A stretch of DNA of 63,908 nt from an uncultured Eubacteriales bacterium (GTDB lineage Bacteria; Bacillota; Clostridia; Christensenellales; Aristaeellaceae), in the NCBI GenBank assembly GCA_902790015.1, contig CADAQF010000007.1:1-63908 (forward strand), in the 5' to 3' direction. This document shows positions 50,681-59,180 of this stretch, piece after piece. Position numbers and translations under genes: made by a program. The notes under the pieces were generated by a model. The model saw only the letters and a program-made list of their open reading frames with translations, made no database searches and was not told the origin of the DNA. Each line of letters begins with the position of its first letter. Positions within the stretch are counted from its first letter, which is position 1.

Positions 50681-52660
50681 TTATTTGCCCAGCACCCTCA
50701 GCGCCGCGGCGCAGGCGTTCTCGGACGTGAAGCCGAATTCGCGGAACAGGGTGGCGGCGGGGGCGGAGGCGCCGAAATGGTCGATGCCGATGGCTTCGCC
50801 GTCCAGGCCCACATACTTGTCCCAAGGCATCGTGCAGCCGGCTTCCATGGAAACACGGGCGCGCACGGCCGCGGGCAGCACCTGCTCTTTGTATTCGGGG
50901 CTCTGCTTTTCAAACAGCTCCATGCAGGGCATGGAGACCACGCGGGCGTCTACGCCCTTTTCGGCAAGCAGGTCCCTGGCCTGCATCATCTGCTCCACCT
51001 CGCTGCCGGAGGCCATCAGGATGACGTCGGGCACTTCCTTTTTGCTGTCGGCCAGGATATAGCCGCCCTTCATCGCGTCCGCGCCGCTCGTTTCATACTG
51101 GGGCAGGTTCTGGCGGGTCAGCACCAGCGCGGTCGGCAGGCCGTAGGTCAGGGCCGTAAGCCAGCCGGCGGTCGTTTCCTTGCCGTCCGCCGGGCGGAAC
51201 ACCAGCAGGTCGGGCGTGGCGCGCAGGCCGGCCAGCTGTTCGATAGGCTCGTGCGTCATGCCGTCCTCGCCCACGCCGATGGAGTCGTGGGTCAGCACGT
51301 AGGCGACCGGCAGCTTCATGATGGCGCTCAGGCGCATGGCGTGCTTCATGTAATCGCTGAACACGAAGAAGGTGCCGCAGAATACGTGCAAACCGCCGTG
51401 CAGGGCGATGCCGTTGCAGATGGCCGCCATGGCGTGCTCGCGCACACCGAAGTGGAGGTTGCGGCCGGAGCGGTTTTCGGCGCTGTAGTCGCCGCCGTTT
51501 TTGATGTAGGTCTTGTTGGAGGGCGCCAGGTCGGCCGATCCGCCCACGAGGTTGGGCAGCAGGGCGGCCAGGCGGTTGATCATCTCGCCGGAGGTGGCGC
51601 GGGTGGCCATCTTGGCGTCCCACTTCCACAGCCCGTCGTTCAGGGCGATATCGTCGCTGATCTCGCCGGAGAACCACTGATCCCATTCCTCCGCAAGCTC
51701 CGGATAAGCCTTGCGGTATTCGGCGAACATCGCCTTCCAGCCTTCCTCCTTTTCGGCGCCCCTGAGGCCCGCCTGGCGGCAGTTTTCATAGACCGCCTCG
51801 GAAACGGTGAAGGGCTCGTCCGGCAGGCCCAGCTTGCGGGCGGCCGCCAGCACGTTTTCCTCGCCCAGGGGCTCGCCGTGGGCGCTGGAGGTGCCGGCCT
51901 TGGCGTCGCAGCCGAAGCCGATGGTGGTGGGGCAGACGATCAGCGTGGGCCGGTCGGACCCTTTGGCCTCGTCCAGCGCCTTCTTCACCTGCGTCCAGTC
52001 GTTGCCGTCCTGTACCTGGATCACGTTCCAGCCGTAGGCGGCAAAGCGGGCGGGCACGTTCTCGCGGAAGGCGATGTCGGTGTTGCCTTCGATGGAGATC
52101 CCGTTGTCGTCATATAAAAGCGTCAGCTTATTGAGCTTAAGCGTCCCCGCCAGGGAGGCGGCCTCGGAGGAAATGCCCTCCATCATGCACCCGTCGCCGC
52201 AGACCGCGTACGTCCTGTGATCCACCACCGGGAAGCCTTCGCGGTTGAAATGCGCGGCCAGCATGGTTTCGGCGATGGCGAAGCCCACGGCGTTGGCCAC
52301 GCCCTGGCCCAGCGGGCCGGTGGTGGTCTCCACGCCTTTGGTCAGCCCGTGCTCGGGATGGCCGGGGGTCTTGCTGCCCCACTGGCGGAACTGCTTGATG
52401 TCGTCCATCGTCAGGCCGAAGCCGAACAGGTGCAGCAGGGAATAGATAAGCGGGCTGGCGTGTCCGCTGGAGAGGACGAACCGGTCCCTGTCTGCCCAGT
52501 CCGGGTCGGCGGGGTTCATTTTAAGCGTGCAGCCGTACAGGGCGTAGGCCAGCGGGGCCATGCCCATGGGCGCGCCGGGGTGCCCGCTCTTGGCCTTCTG
52601 CACCATGTCTGCCGCAAGGATGCGGATGGTATTGATGGTCTGCTCATGGATGTCAGGCAT
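50681..52660 (-). CDS. tkt: transketolase
   Basis: The 659-residue protein is a full-length transketolase. It has the N-terminal [19 protein letters not shown], the thiamine diphosphate motif [19 protein letters not shown] near residue 154, the Pyr-domain [16 protein letters not shown], and the C-terminal domain starting near [13 protein letters not shown]. It moves two-carbon units between sugar phosphates in the pentose phosphate pathway. GGAGGAG is 7-8 nt before the ATG. It is the third gene after DUF2461 and the phosphohexomutase, on the same strand with a 53-nt gap. Confidence 0.96.
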   Translation of the reverse strand: MPDIHEQTINTIRILAADMVQKAKSGHPGAPMGMAPLAYALYGCTLKMNPADPDWADRDRFVLSSGHASPLIYSLLHLFGFGLTMDDIKQFRQWGSKTPGHPEHGLTKGVETTTGPLGQGVANAVGFAIAETMLAAHFNREGFPVVDHRTYAVCGDGCMMEGISSEAASLAGTLKLNKLTLLYDDNGISIEGNTDIAFRENVPARFAAYGWNVIQVQDGNDWTQVKKALDEAKGSDRPTLIVCPTTIGFGCDAKAGTSSAHGEPLGEENVLAAARKLGLPDEPFTVSEAVYENCRQAGLRGAEKEEGWKAMFAEYRKAYPELAEEWDQWFSGEISDDIALNDGLWKWDAKMATRATSGEMINRLAALLPNLVGGSADLAPSNKTYIKNGGDYSAENRSGRNLHFGVREHAMAAICNGIALHGGLHVFCGTFFVFSDYMKHAMRLSAIMKLPVAYVLTHDSIGVGEDGMTHEPIEQLAGLRATPDLLVFRPADGKETTAGWLTALTYGLPTALVLTRQNLPQYETSGADAMKGGYILADSKKEVPDVILMASGSEVEQMMQARDLLAEKGVDARVVSMPCMELFEKQSPEYKEQVLPAAVRARVSMEAGCTMPWDKYVGLDGEAIGIDHFGASAPAATLFREFGFTSENACAAALRVLGK

Positions 52661-52713
52661 AATGATCTCCTCCTATAATGATGTTGTATGGGTGAAGATG
52701 AATGAGCATAGGG

Positions 52714-54216
52714 TCAGGGCTGGCTTTCTATGAAGGCCTTCAGGGAGCTCAGATCGACCCCCTCTTCTCCCTCCAGCACCTGGTACAGGCCCTGGGCCAT
52801 CTGCTTTAATCCGCCCTCCACGTCGCTTTCGATGTTCAGGGGCATCACCGGGTCGTGCACGGACAGCCTCAGCAGGAACCACCCGTTTTCCAGCCCACCG
52901 TTCAGGTCGAAGTTGATGCGGATGCCCTCCCGGTTGTCCGGCGCGATGTGCCAGCCCTTGGCGAACGTGGCGCAGTCCATGATCTTGTCGATCAGCCGGC
53001 GGGACAAAAGGACGTTGTCCTCTGCGTGCAGGGGCAGGCGCAGCTCGACGCTTTCCGCGGGCTCGCGCAGGTCGGCGATCAGGGAGGAAAGCTCCTTGCC
53101 CTCCTGCTTTAAACGCATGGCCTCGGCGATCAGCACGGTGGCCAGGTACATCCCGTCGTCCAGGAAGTGGTTTTCGCGCAGGGCGGCGTGGCCGCTGGTT
53201 TCGATGGCCAGCGGGCAGTCCACTCCGGCTTCGTTAAGCCGCACGGCCTCGTCTATGACGTTGCGGTAGCCGCGCTTGAAGCGGTAGTGGACGCCGCCCC
53301 ATTCGGCGATGAACCGGGCAAGGCCCGAGGACGTGACCGAGTCGGTCACGATGGTCCCGCCGGGCTCCTGGTTAAGCAGTATGGCGGATATCAGGGCGAT
53401 CAGGCGGTTGCGGTTGATCTCCCTCCCCGCGTGATCCACGATCGCGGCGCGGTCGCAGTCGGTGTCGAATATCACGCCCAGGTCCGCCCCGTACTTTTTC
53501 ACCGCCTCGGAAATGGAGGCCATGGCTTCCGGGTTTTCCGGGTTGGGGATGTGGTTGGGGAAGGTGCCGTCCGGCTCAAGGAACTGGCTGCCCTCCACCC
53601 AGGCGCCCAGCTCCTCCAGCATATCGGCGTAAAAGCCGCCCGCCCCGTTGCCGGCGTCCACGATCACATGCAGGCCCAGCAGCGGCTTGGCGACGTCGCC
53701 CAGGCTCTGGCGGATGCGGCCCTGCAGAAAGGCCTTGTAGGCGGGCAGGAAGTCCCGCCGGGTCAGCGCCCCGGTCAGCACCGGGGAAACCTCGGCTGCT
53801 TCCGCGCAGGCGATGATCTCGTCCAGCTCCGCACCGCTGACCCCGCCGTGGGGCAGTATGAACTTGACGCCGTTTTTTTCCATCGGCTGGTGGCTGGCGG
53901 TGACCATCAGCGCGGCGTCGGGCATGAAGCCCTCCGTTAAAAGGGACATGAACATGGCCGGGGTCGTGCACAGGCCGAAGTCCATCACGTCCACCCCGGC
54001 GGAGCGCAGGCCGTCGGCGACCGCGTTCAGCAGCGCTTCACCGGTCACGCGGGAATCCCGCCCGATGGCGGCGACGCGCAGCGGCGCGCCCTTCTTGGCC
54101 CGCCAGGCGGCAAAGCCCGCCCCGAACCGGGCGGCGATCTCCTCGGTCAGCACCCGGTCCTCGCCCAGCGCCGTCCCGCGTATGTCAGAACCGCTTTTCA
54201 GCTTTTTGTAATCCAT
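52714..54216 (-). CDS. phosphomannomutase/phosphoglucomutase
   Basis: The 500-residue enzyme has the alpha-D-phosphohexomutase layout: phosphoserine loop VTASHQPMEKNGVKF with Ser108, metal loop VIFDTDCDRAAIVD near residue 250, sugar loop IETSGHAALRENHF near 345, and a C-terminal phosphate-binding domain with PDNREGIRINF. It interconverts sugar 1- and 6-phosphates, either mannose or glucose. Mannose 1-phosphate made by the GH130 enzyme 26 kb away would be a fitting substrate, but that is inference. GGAGG precedes the ATG at 54216, which overlaps the DUF2461 gene by 19 nt. Confidence 0.9.
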   Translation of the reverse strand: MDYKKLKSGSDIRGTALGEDRVLTEEIAARFGAGFAAWRAKKGAPLRVAAIGRDSRVTGEALLNAVADGLRSAGVDVMDFGLCTTPAMFMSLLTEGFMPDAALMVTASHQPMEKNGVKFILPHGGVSGAELDEIIACAEAAEVSPVLTGALTRRDFLPAYKAFLQGRIRQSLGDVAKPLLGLHVIVDAGNGAGGFYADMLEELGAWVEGSQFLEPDGTFPNHIPNPENPEAMASISEAVKKYGADLGVIFDTDCDRAAIVDHAGREINRNRLIALISAILLNQEPGGTIVTDSVTSSGLARFIAEWGGVHYRFKRGYRNVIDEAVRLNEAGVDCPLAIETSGHAALRENHFLDDGMYLATVLIAEAMRLKQEGKELSSLIADLREPAESVELRLPLHAEDNVLLSRRLIDKIMDCATFAKGWHIAPDNREGIRINFDLNGGLENGWFLLRLSVHDPVMPLNIESDVEGGLKQMAQGLYQVLEGEEGVDLSSLKAFIESQP

Positions 54217-54944
54217 AAATCCTCCTGTTCCTGGTCTGAACGCGGCGCCTTCTCCTGGCCGGGGACTTCTGCGGTGGCGTCCCGCACGGCGTCCCGCATC
54301 ATCTGCCAGGCCGGCTTCAGGGCCCGGAAGTCCTTTGCCACCCGGGAAACGATATCCGGGGAGAAGGCCCATTCGTATTTGATGCGCCCGCGTTCAAAGT
54401 AAATATGCTTCATGCAGTACAGCGCCCTCAGAGGCTCGGGCACCTGAGGAGGTATCTTGAAGCGGTGGAAGGAATCCCCGCTGACGGCGATGCGGTGCTT
54501 TTCGCACTGCTGCAGTACGCTTTGAACGCCCTCCGGGTCCGAAAGTATGCGCTGGCGCAGGGCGTTCATGGCCTCCCGGTTTTCCCCCCAGAGGCCGGCG
54601 CCCCAGCTCAGTCTGTCCGGCCCGAACTCAAACCAGAAAAACGGCTGCCCGTAGCGCTCGGTCCCCGCCGGACGGAAGGCCACCCAATGATGGTCCCGGT
54701 AGGGGGCTTTGTCCTTGGAGAAGCGGGTGTCCCTATATATGCGGGACAGGGTTTTCTGGGGCCGCACCTCCAGGTCGGGATCTATTTTGAGCATATGCGG
54801 CGCCAGGTCGTCAATAAAGGCATAGAAGGGCGCCTGCACGACGGCCTTGTATTCGTCGCGCCGGGCTTCCATGTAGGCTTTGTAATTGTTGAAACGGATG
54901 TCCAGCAAAAAACGGACGGTATCCTCGCTGAAACCGGGAAACAA
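54198..54944 (-). CDS. DUF2461 family protein (TIGR02453)
   Basis: The 248-residue protein matches DUF2461: FPGFSEDTVRFLLDIRFNNY at the start, RDTRFSKDKAPYRDHHWVAFRP near residue 90 and the C-terminal FSPDIVSRVAKDFRALKPAWQ. Its role is unknown. The start is TTG at 54944, 9 nt after GGAGG; no in-frame ATG would keep the conserved start. It overlaps the phosphohexomutase gene by 19 nt and heads a DUF2461-mutase-transketolase operon. Confidence 0.85.
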   Translation of the reverse strand: MFPGFSEDTVRFLLDIRFNNYKAYMEARRDEYKAVVQAPFYAFIDDLAPHMLKIDPDLEVRPQKTLSRIYRDTRFSKDKAPYRDHHWVAFRPAGTERYGQPFFWFEFGPDRLSWGAGLWGENREAMNALRQRILSDPEGVQSVLQQCEKHRIAVSGDSFHRFKIPPQVPEPLRALYCMKHIYFERGRIKYEWAFSPDIVSRVAKDFRALKPAWQMMRDAVRDATAEVPGQEKAPRSDQEQEDLWITKS

Positions 54945-54996
54945 GCTCCGGTGCCTCCTTTGCCCGCTATTTCACGCATAGCGGGAATTTGTCTCT

Positions 54997-55025
54997 ATTA
55001 TAGTCGAAGCAATCCCAAATTTCAA
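54997..55025 (-). promoter_or_regulatory. promoter of the DUF2461-mutase-transketolase operon
   Basis: TTGAAA and a perfect TATAAT are separated by 17 nt on the minus strand, about 45 nt before the TTG start. It sits at the edge of the AT-rich remnant region. Confidence 0.75.
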
Positions 55026-55397
55026 CCGTAAAATCAGCAAGTATGAGGTTTTAGTGAAAGATAAAATAGGCGCTAAGGAAAGCTTTTTTGTTAAGGCAAT
55101 ATATGGATAGATGGACATGCCAATATTATATAGCCATATTGATAAAGACCAGCCCGGAAAACTTTATATAGCGCATAATAATACGTTCGTAAAAATATAC
55201 ACAAAAAACGCTGACGAAATCTTGGTGGCAGGCACCACACTAAGCGGTGATGCGCCCTTACAAGCAGCCAACGTCCTTGGAATAATATCACAATTTGAGG
55301 ATATTGGGAAGAAAAGTTTTATTGCAGGACAATGTCGAAGTTTTAGTGAAAGAAACGCGGGCCCCATTCGCCGCGCCCGGCAGTTCCGGAAGCGGCG
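55003..55397 (+). pseudogene. decayed AT-rich coding fragments of a mobile element
   Basis: This AT-rich stretch holds broken pieces of coding sequence. From 55009 one frame reads VEAIPNFNRKISKYEVLVKD and stops near 55105. From 55111 another frame reads MDMPILYSHIDKDQPGKLYI and continues to about 55330, after which the sensible frame shifts to give DNVEVLVKETRAPFAAPG. The EVLVK coding words sit in a 14-bp direct repeat, GTTTTAGTGAAAGA, at 55048 and 55340. This looks like two copies of a domain end, one broken by stops and one by a frameshift. No ribosome site fits any of them. Confidence 0.5.
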
Positions 55398-57596
55398 ATG
55401 GAGGCCGAGGGCCGGGAGGAAATGAATAAGGCCGCCAGCGAGCTGGCGGACGGGATCCTGAGGGGCCAGGGGCTGGAGGTCAGTCTTGGGAACCGGCAGC
55501 GGCTGTACACGGCGGCTGGGGACTTCATGCTGAGCGGGGGAACGATCAGCGAGGCCATGGAGCTATTCGACCTCAAATGGACGGCGGGCACGGCGGAGCA
55601 GAACCGGGCCTTCGCGGCGCTGGGGAAGTATGTGCAGGGGCTGATGGAAAGGAATGACGTCGAGGGGTATCAGGGGTTGATGGAGGAGGACGGAGACACC
55701 TCATCCACACCTCATCAGTCTGCTGCGCAGACAGCTTCCCCTCAAGGGGAAGCCTACGAGGAGCGCGAGTGGTCGATCATGGAGGACGAGGAGGGGGATA
55801 AAAAGAATCGCCCTCAGCATACGATAATTCCATCGGGTCGAAAAGAAAAAGATGTAAGCTATGAAACCCTAATAAAAAAACCGCCAATGGAAATAACCGA
55901 GATGGCTGACATTGACGATAAAGAGGTAAAGCGTATACAAGCATTAGATAGCAATCACTTTGCGGACGAAATGCTTAAAACATTAAAGGAAACAAATAAT
56001 AACAGTGTATATGTCAAAGTCAAAGATTTAAAAGGAGATGTACTGATAGGAAGAAAATCATTTACTCACTACAATGAAGATAAATCAAAGGATTATATCT
56101 TAATATCCAAAAATTTGAGAAGCATATTAAAAAATGCCATCGTTGTTAACGAATTGAGTCCAAGAAAAGAAGAAGATGCAAAAAACTCTGTTGGTCTGAA
56201 CTATACTACGGTAATGCTCGGCATGGCAGAAACGGATAAAAATGAATATATTAAAAATGAATATATTATACGTTTTCTTATTAACAACAGGACACAGTAC
56301 CGCAAAAAACTTAAACTGGATCCAATTCAATACGATGTACTATATTCTATTAGTAAAGACAAAAAAGAAAGCCAGAAGATTGGAGCAAATGCTCACAGCG
56401 CTTACGGCACAGCTGTTGCTGATCCAGGCGCTACTACCTCTGGCACAATCAGTATAAAAGATCTGCTGAATAAAGTCAAGGGAAGTAAAAACAATGCTGC
56501 CGTTATTTCCAAAGATGTGGCAGAACATTTGGGGATTAAGAGACCATTTATAAAAGGACTTAGCGAAAATTTAAGGTGGTCGCTGCAGGAGGACACGGAG
56601 ACTGCCGCCCGCGACCAGGAATACATGGAAGCAGTAAAGAGCGGGGACGAAGCGAAGCAGCGGAGGATGGTGAAGGAAGCAGCGGAGGAGGCGGGGTACA
56701 CGCTGTACGGGTATCACGGGACGAAGCTGCCTACGCTGCGCTATGACGCCATGGGATACGGCAGCGAAACGGATTACGAGAACAAGCGGCTTCCGTTTAC
56801 CGTGTTCAAGCCCGGTCAAAGCGGCGGGATCTATGTGGCCACGAACAGGGAAGCGTCCGAGGGCTTTGCGAGGAATTACCGGGACAAGCATCCGGGCACG
56901 GTGATGAGTCTGTATGTGCGGATGGAAAACCCGCTGGTGGTCAACGAGCACGTATGGACGAGCGTACCGCATTATTACAACATCCCGACGCCTACGGTGA
57001 TGCTGGAGGCAGGATATCCGCAAAAGGATCTTTCGACGGAAGAGATATCCCATTTCGCGCAGGAGCACGGATATGACGGCGTGATCATCGAAGGGATCCG
57101 GGAAGGGGCGGATATACAGACGGACGACATTATCCCGTTCAGCCCTGAGCAGCTCAAGCTGGCTGACCCGGTTGTGTATGACGACGCGGGAAACGTCATT
57201 CCCCTGAGCGAGCGGTTCAATAAGGGGAAGGAGGATATCAGGTATTCCATCACAGAGGGCGACGACGCGCAGCAGGGCCGGACGGCGGCGGAGGCGGAGG
57301 ACGAATGGACGCAGCTGAGCGACACCGCCGGGACGGACGAGAACCTGTATAACCTGATGAACAACCTGATAGCCTTGCGTACCCGGGAGACGGAGAACGC
57401 GGACGGGCGGATCGAGCACAAGACCGGGGCCTGGAAGGGGCAGATTGCCAAACAGGTGGAGACCATCGCGCAGCAGTACGGCAACGGGAACAAGGGGCAG
57501 ACAGAGCGGAAGGTGCGGGGAAGGCAAAACAAAACCGCCGGACTGTTTACGATCAAACAGTTCCGGCGGTTTGCTGGTCTGGGTGGAGAGATTTGA
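55398..57596 (+). CDS. remnant of a mobile-element polyvalent protein with an ART-like domain
   Basis: The open frame of 732 residues is a mosaic. Residues 1-130 are GC-rich and helical. Residues about 135-390 are strikingly AT-rich in DNA and may be a nuclease-like module I cannot name. Then NLRWSLQEDTETAARDQEYM leads to an ART-like domain (YHGTK near 440, GGIYVATNREASEGFARNY, DGVIIEGIREGADIQTDDII) and the phage/ICE tail DDAGNVIPLSERFNKGKEDI. Such modules occur in polyvalent proteins of phages and conjugative elements. There is no ribosome site, and the 5' part seems lost. The last codons run through the tRNA-Pro terminator and into the tRNA, so the natural end is gone too. Confidence 0.5.
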   Translation: MEAEGREEMNKAASELADGILRGQGLEVSLGNRQRLYTAAGDFMLSGGTISEAMELFDLKWTAGTAEQNRAFAALGKYVQGLMERNDVEGYQGLMEEDGDTSSTPHQSAAQTASPQGEAYEEREWSIMEDEEGDKKNRPQHTIIPSGRKEKDVSYETLIKKPPMEITEMADIDDKEVKRIQALDSNHFADEMLKTLKETNNNSVYVKVKDLKGDVLIGRKSFTHYNEDKSKDYILISKNLRSILKNAIVVNELSPRKEEDAKNSVGLNYTTVMLGMAETDKNEYIKNEYIIRFLINNRTQYRKKLKLDPIQYDVLYSISKDKKESQKIGANAHSAYGTAVADPGATTSGTISIKDLLNKVKGSKNNAAVISKDVAEHLGIKRPFIKGLSENLRWSLQEDTETAARDQEYMEAVKSGDEAKQRRMVKEAAEEAGYTLYGYHGTKLPTLRYDAMGYGSETDYENKRLPFTVFKPGQSGGIYVATNREASEGFARNYRDKHPGTVMSLYVRMENPLVVNEHVWTSVPHYYNIPTPTVMLEAGYPQKDLSTEEISHFAQEHGYDGVIIEGIREGADIQTDDIIPFSPEQLKLADPVVYDDAGNVIPLSERFNKGKEDIRYSITEGDDAQQGRTAAEAEDEWTQLSDTAGTDENLYNLMNNLIALRTRETENADGRIEHKTGAWKGQIAKQVETIAQQYGNGNKGQTERKVRGRQNKTAGLFTIKQFRRFAGLGGEI
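55697..55756 (+). repeat. CACCTCATC-type interspersed repeat inside the open frame
   Basis: CACCTCATCAGTC begins at 55708 and is followed by hairpin GTCTGC-TGC-GCAGAC and hairpin GCTTCCCC-TCAA-GGGGAAGC, ending at 55754. It is translated in frame as STPHQSAAQTASPQGEA. The same unit, inverted, ends the element at 19068-19118, where the outer pair of the second stem is C-G instead of G-C. Confidence 0.75.
57522..57572 (-). terminator. terminator of tRNA-Pro
   Basis: An 11-bp stem (AAACCGCCGGA with complement) continues as a 6-bp CTGTTT/AAACAG stem after one bulge. On the minus strand it is followed by TTTTGTTTTG. It begins 2 nt past the tRNA 3' end. Confidence 0.85.
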
Positions 57597-57651
57597 ACTC
57601 TCGACCTCTTGAACCCCATTCAAGCACGCTACCAAGCTGCGCTACACCCAG
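57575..57651 (-). tRNA. trnP: tRNA-Pro(GGG)
   Basis: The 77-nt cloverleaf has acceptor arms CTGGGTG/CACCCAG, D arm GCGC...GCGT, anticodon arm CTTGA-ATGGGGT-TCAAG with anticodon GGG, T arm GAGAG-TTCAAAT-CTCTC, discriminator A and an encoded CCA. It reads the proline codon CCC, and CCU by wobble. Its 3' end abuts the mobile-element remnant, consistent with use as an attachment site. Confidence 0.95.
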
Positions 57652-57751
57652 ATACCTCACAGGGTTCCTTGGAACGTTAGGAATTATAGCACGATTCACA
57701 GGGATTGTCAACCACGAATTTGTTATTTGCAGTATCTGTTGAATCACGAAC

Positions 57752-57781
57752 AAAAAAGCAGCCGCCCTTTCGGACGGCTGC
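57752..57781 (-). terminator. intrinsic terminator of the sugar ABC ATPase gene
   Basis: GCAGCCG and CGGCTGC close a stem with a partly paired loop, followed on the minus strand by six Ts. Confidence 0.87.
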
Positions 57782-57796
57782 GGGAAGATGAAGGAA

Positions 57797-58936
57797 TTAC
57801 TTGCGGTTGAGGATGGTCTCCTCGTTCTTGGTGTCCTTCTCGAAGAAGTGGAGACGGCTGGTGTCCAGCGCGACCTTGGTGTCGTCGCCGGTGCGGGTCT
57901 GGGTGCGGGGGTCAACACGGGCGATGACGTTGTCTTCCTTGTTCTCCTTGCCGGAGGTGGAGAAGTACAGGTAGGTCTCGGCGCCCATCAATTCGGTGAC
58001 TTCCACGTGCACCTTGATCGTGCTTTCGGGATGCGCGGCCACGAACTCGGGGTTGTCGTCGATATCCTCGGGACGGATGCCCATGGTGACTTCCTTCTTG
58101 AGGAAGCTCTGATCCTTGAAACGGGCCAGGATCTCCTTGGGAACCAGGATGCGGTTCTCGCCGAACACGGCATAGACCTTGTCGCCCTGGCAGTCGAAGG
58201 AAACGTCGAAGAAGTTCATCTGCGGGCTGCCGATGAAGCCGGCCACGAACTTGTTGGCGGGATAGTCGTAGTTGTTCTGGGGGGTGTCGGTCTGCTGCAC
58301 GACGCCGTCCTTCATGATGACGATGCGGGAGCCCATGGTCATGGCCTCGGTCTGGTCGTGGGTAACGTAGATGAAGGTGGTCTGCAGACGGTTGTGCAGC
58401 TTCGTGATCTCGGTACGCATGGCAACGCGCAGCTTGGCGTCCAGGTTGGACAGCGGCTCGTCCATCAGGAAGACCTTCGGCTCACGCACGATGGCGCGGC
58501 CCAGGGCGACGCGCTGACGCTGACCGCCGGACAGCGCCTTGGGCTTACGGTTGAGCAGGTGCTCGATGTCCAGGATGCGGGCGGCTTCTTCCACGCGCTT
58601 CTTGATCTCGTCCTTGGGGGTCTTGCGCAGCTTCAGACCGAAGGCCATGTTGTCAAACACGGTCATGTGCGGATACAGCGCGTAGTTCTGGAAAACCATG
58701 GCGATATCGCGGTCCTTGGGCGCGACGTCGTTGACCAGCTTGTCGCCGATGTACAGTTCGCCTTCGGAGATTTCTTCCAGGCCGGCGACCATGCGCAGGG
58801 TGGTGGACTTACCGCAGCCGGAGGGACCGACCAGAACGATAAATTCCTTATCGGCGATTTCAAGGTTGAAATCATCAACGGCCTTCACGCCGCCGGGATA
58901 GATCTTGCTGATATGCTGAAGGGATACTTTTGCCAT
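57797..58936 (-). CDS. sugar ABC transporter ATPase, MsmK/UgpC type
   Basis: The 379-residue ATPase has Walker [20 protein letters not shown] near residue 38, signature [20 protein letters not shown] near 135, Walker [17 protein letters not shown] near 158, switch histidine [16 protein letters not shown], and a C-terminal OB/TOBE regulatory domain. ATPases of this group are often shared by several sugar importers and encoded away from them, which fits its solitary position here. GGAGGAG is 7-8 nt before the ATG at 58936. The gene has its own terminator. Confidence 0.92.
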   Translation of the reverse strand: MAKVSLQHISKIYPGGVKAVDDFNLEIADKEFIVLVGPSGCGKSTTLRMVAGLEEISEGELYIGDKLVNDVAPKDRDIAMVFQNYALYPHMTVFDNMAFGLKLRKTPKDEIKKRVEEAARILDIEHLLNRKPKALSGGQRQRVALGRAIVREPKVFLMDEPLSNLDAKLRVAMRTEITKLHNRLQTTFIYVTHDQTEAMTMGSRIVIMKDGVVQQTDTPQNNYDYPANKFVAGFIGSPQMNFFDVSFDCQGDKVYAVFGENRILVPKEILARFKDQSFLKKEVTMGIRPEDIDDNPEFVAAHPESTIKVHVEVTELMGAETYLYFSTSGKENKEDNVIARVDPRTQTRTGDDTKVALDTSRLHFFEKDTKNEETILNRK

Positions 58937-58988
58937 GGGAAACTCCTCCTTCTTCTTCATCCGGGCAGAGCCCTTTTTGTTTGTCTGT

Positions 58989-58994
58989 ATTATA
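58989..58994 (-). promoter_or_regulatory. -10 box of the sugar ABC ATPase gene
   Basis: A perfect TATAAT lies on the minus strand about 45 nt before the start. No good -35 is present; a run of eight Ts (minus strand) stands in its place. Confidence 0.4.
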
Positions 58995-59081
58995 CCGAAA
59001 AAAAACCAAAAAAAATAGTGTCGAACCTGACAAAGATTGAACCGGTTTTTTTCTCAATTTACACAAATCTCAGTTTTATGG

Positions 59082-59110
59082 TGGAAATCCGGCCGGATAC
59101 GCGGTATAAT
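59082..59110 (+). promoter_or_regulatory. promoter of the cysteine-rich secreted protein gene
   Basis: TGGAAA and a perfect TATAAT are separated by 17 nt. The leader to the ATG at 59181 is about 64 nt. Confidence 0.6.
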
Positions 59111-59180
59111 GACTGCACAGACCATGAGGCCGCCCGCGGCCTTCAAAACGGATCCTTTTTTGATGGGAGGAGCGTACCCA

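Noticed and set aside
50672..52117. A 481-codon plus-strand frame
   Set aside because: It is antisense to the clear transketolase gene.
55111..55425. A 104-codon frame as a real gene
   Set aside because: It has no ribosome site, its end runs off-frame into a neighbouring coding word, and it looks like part of a decayed gene.
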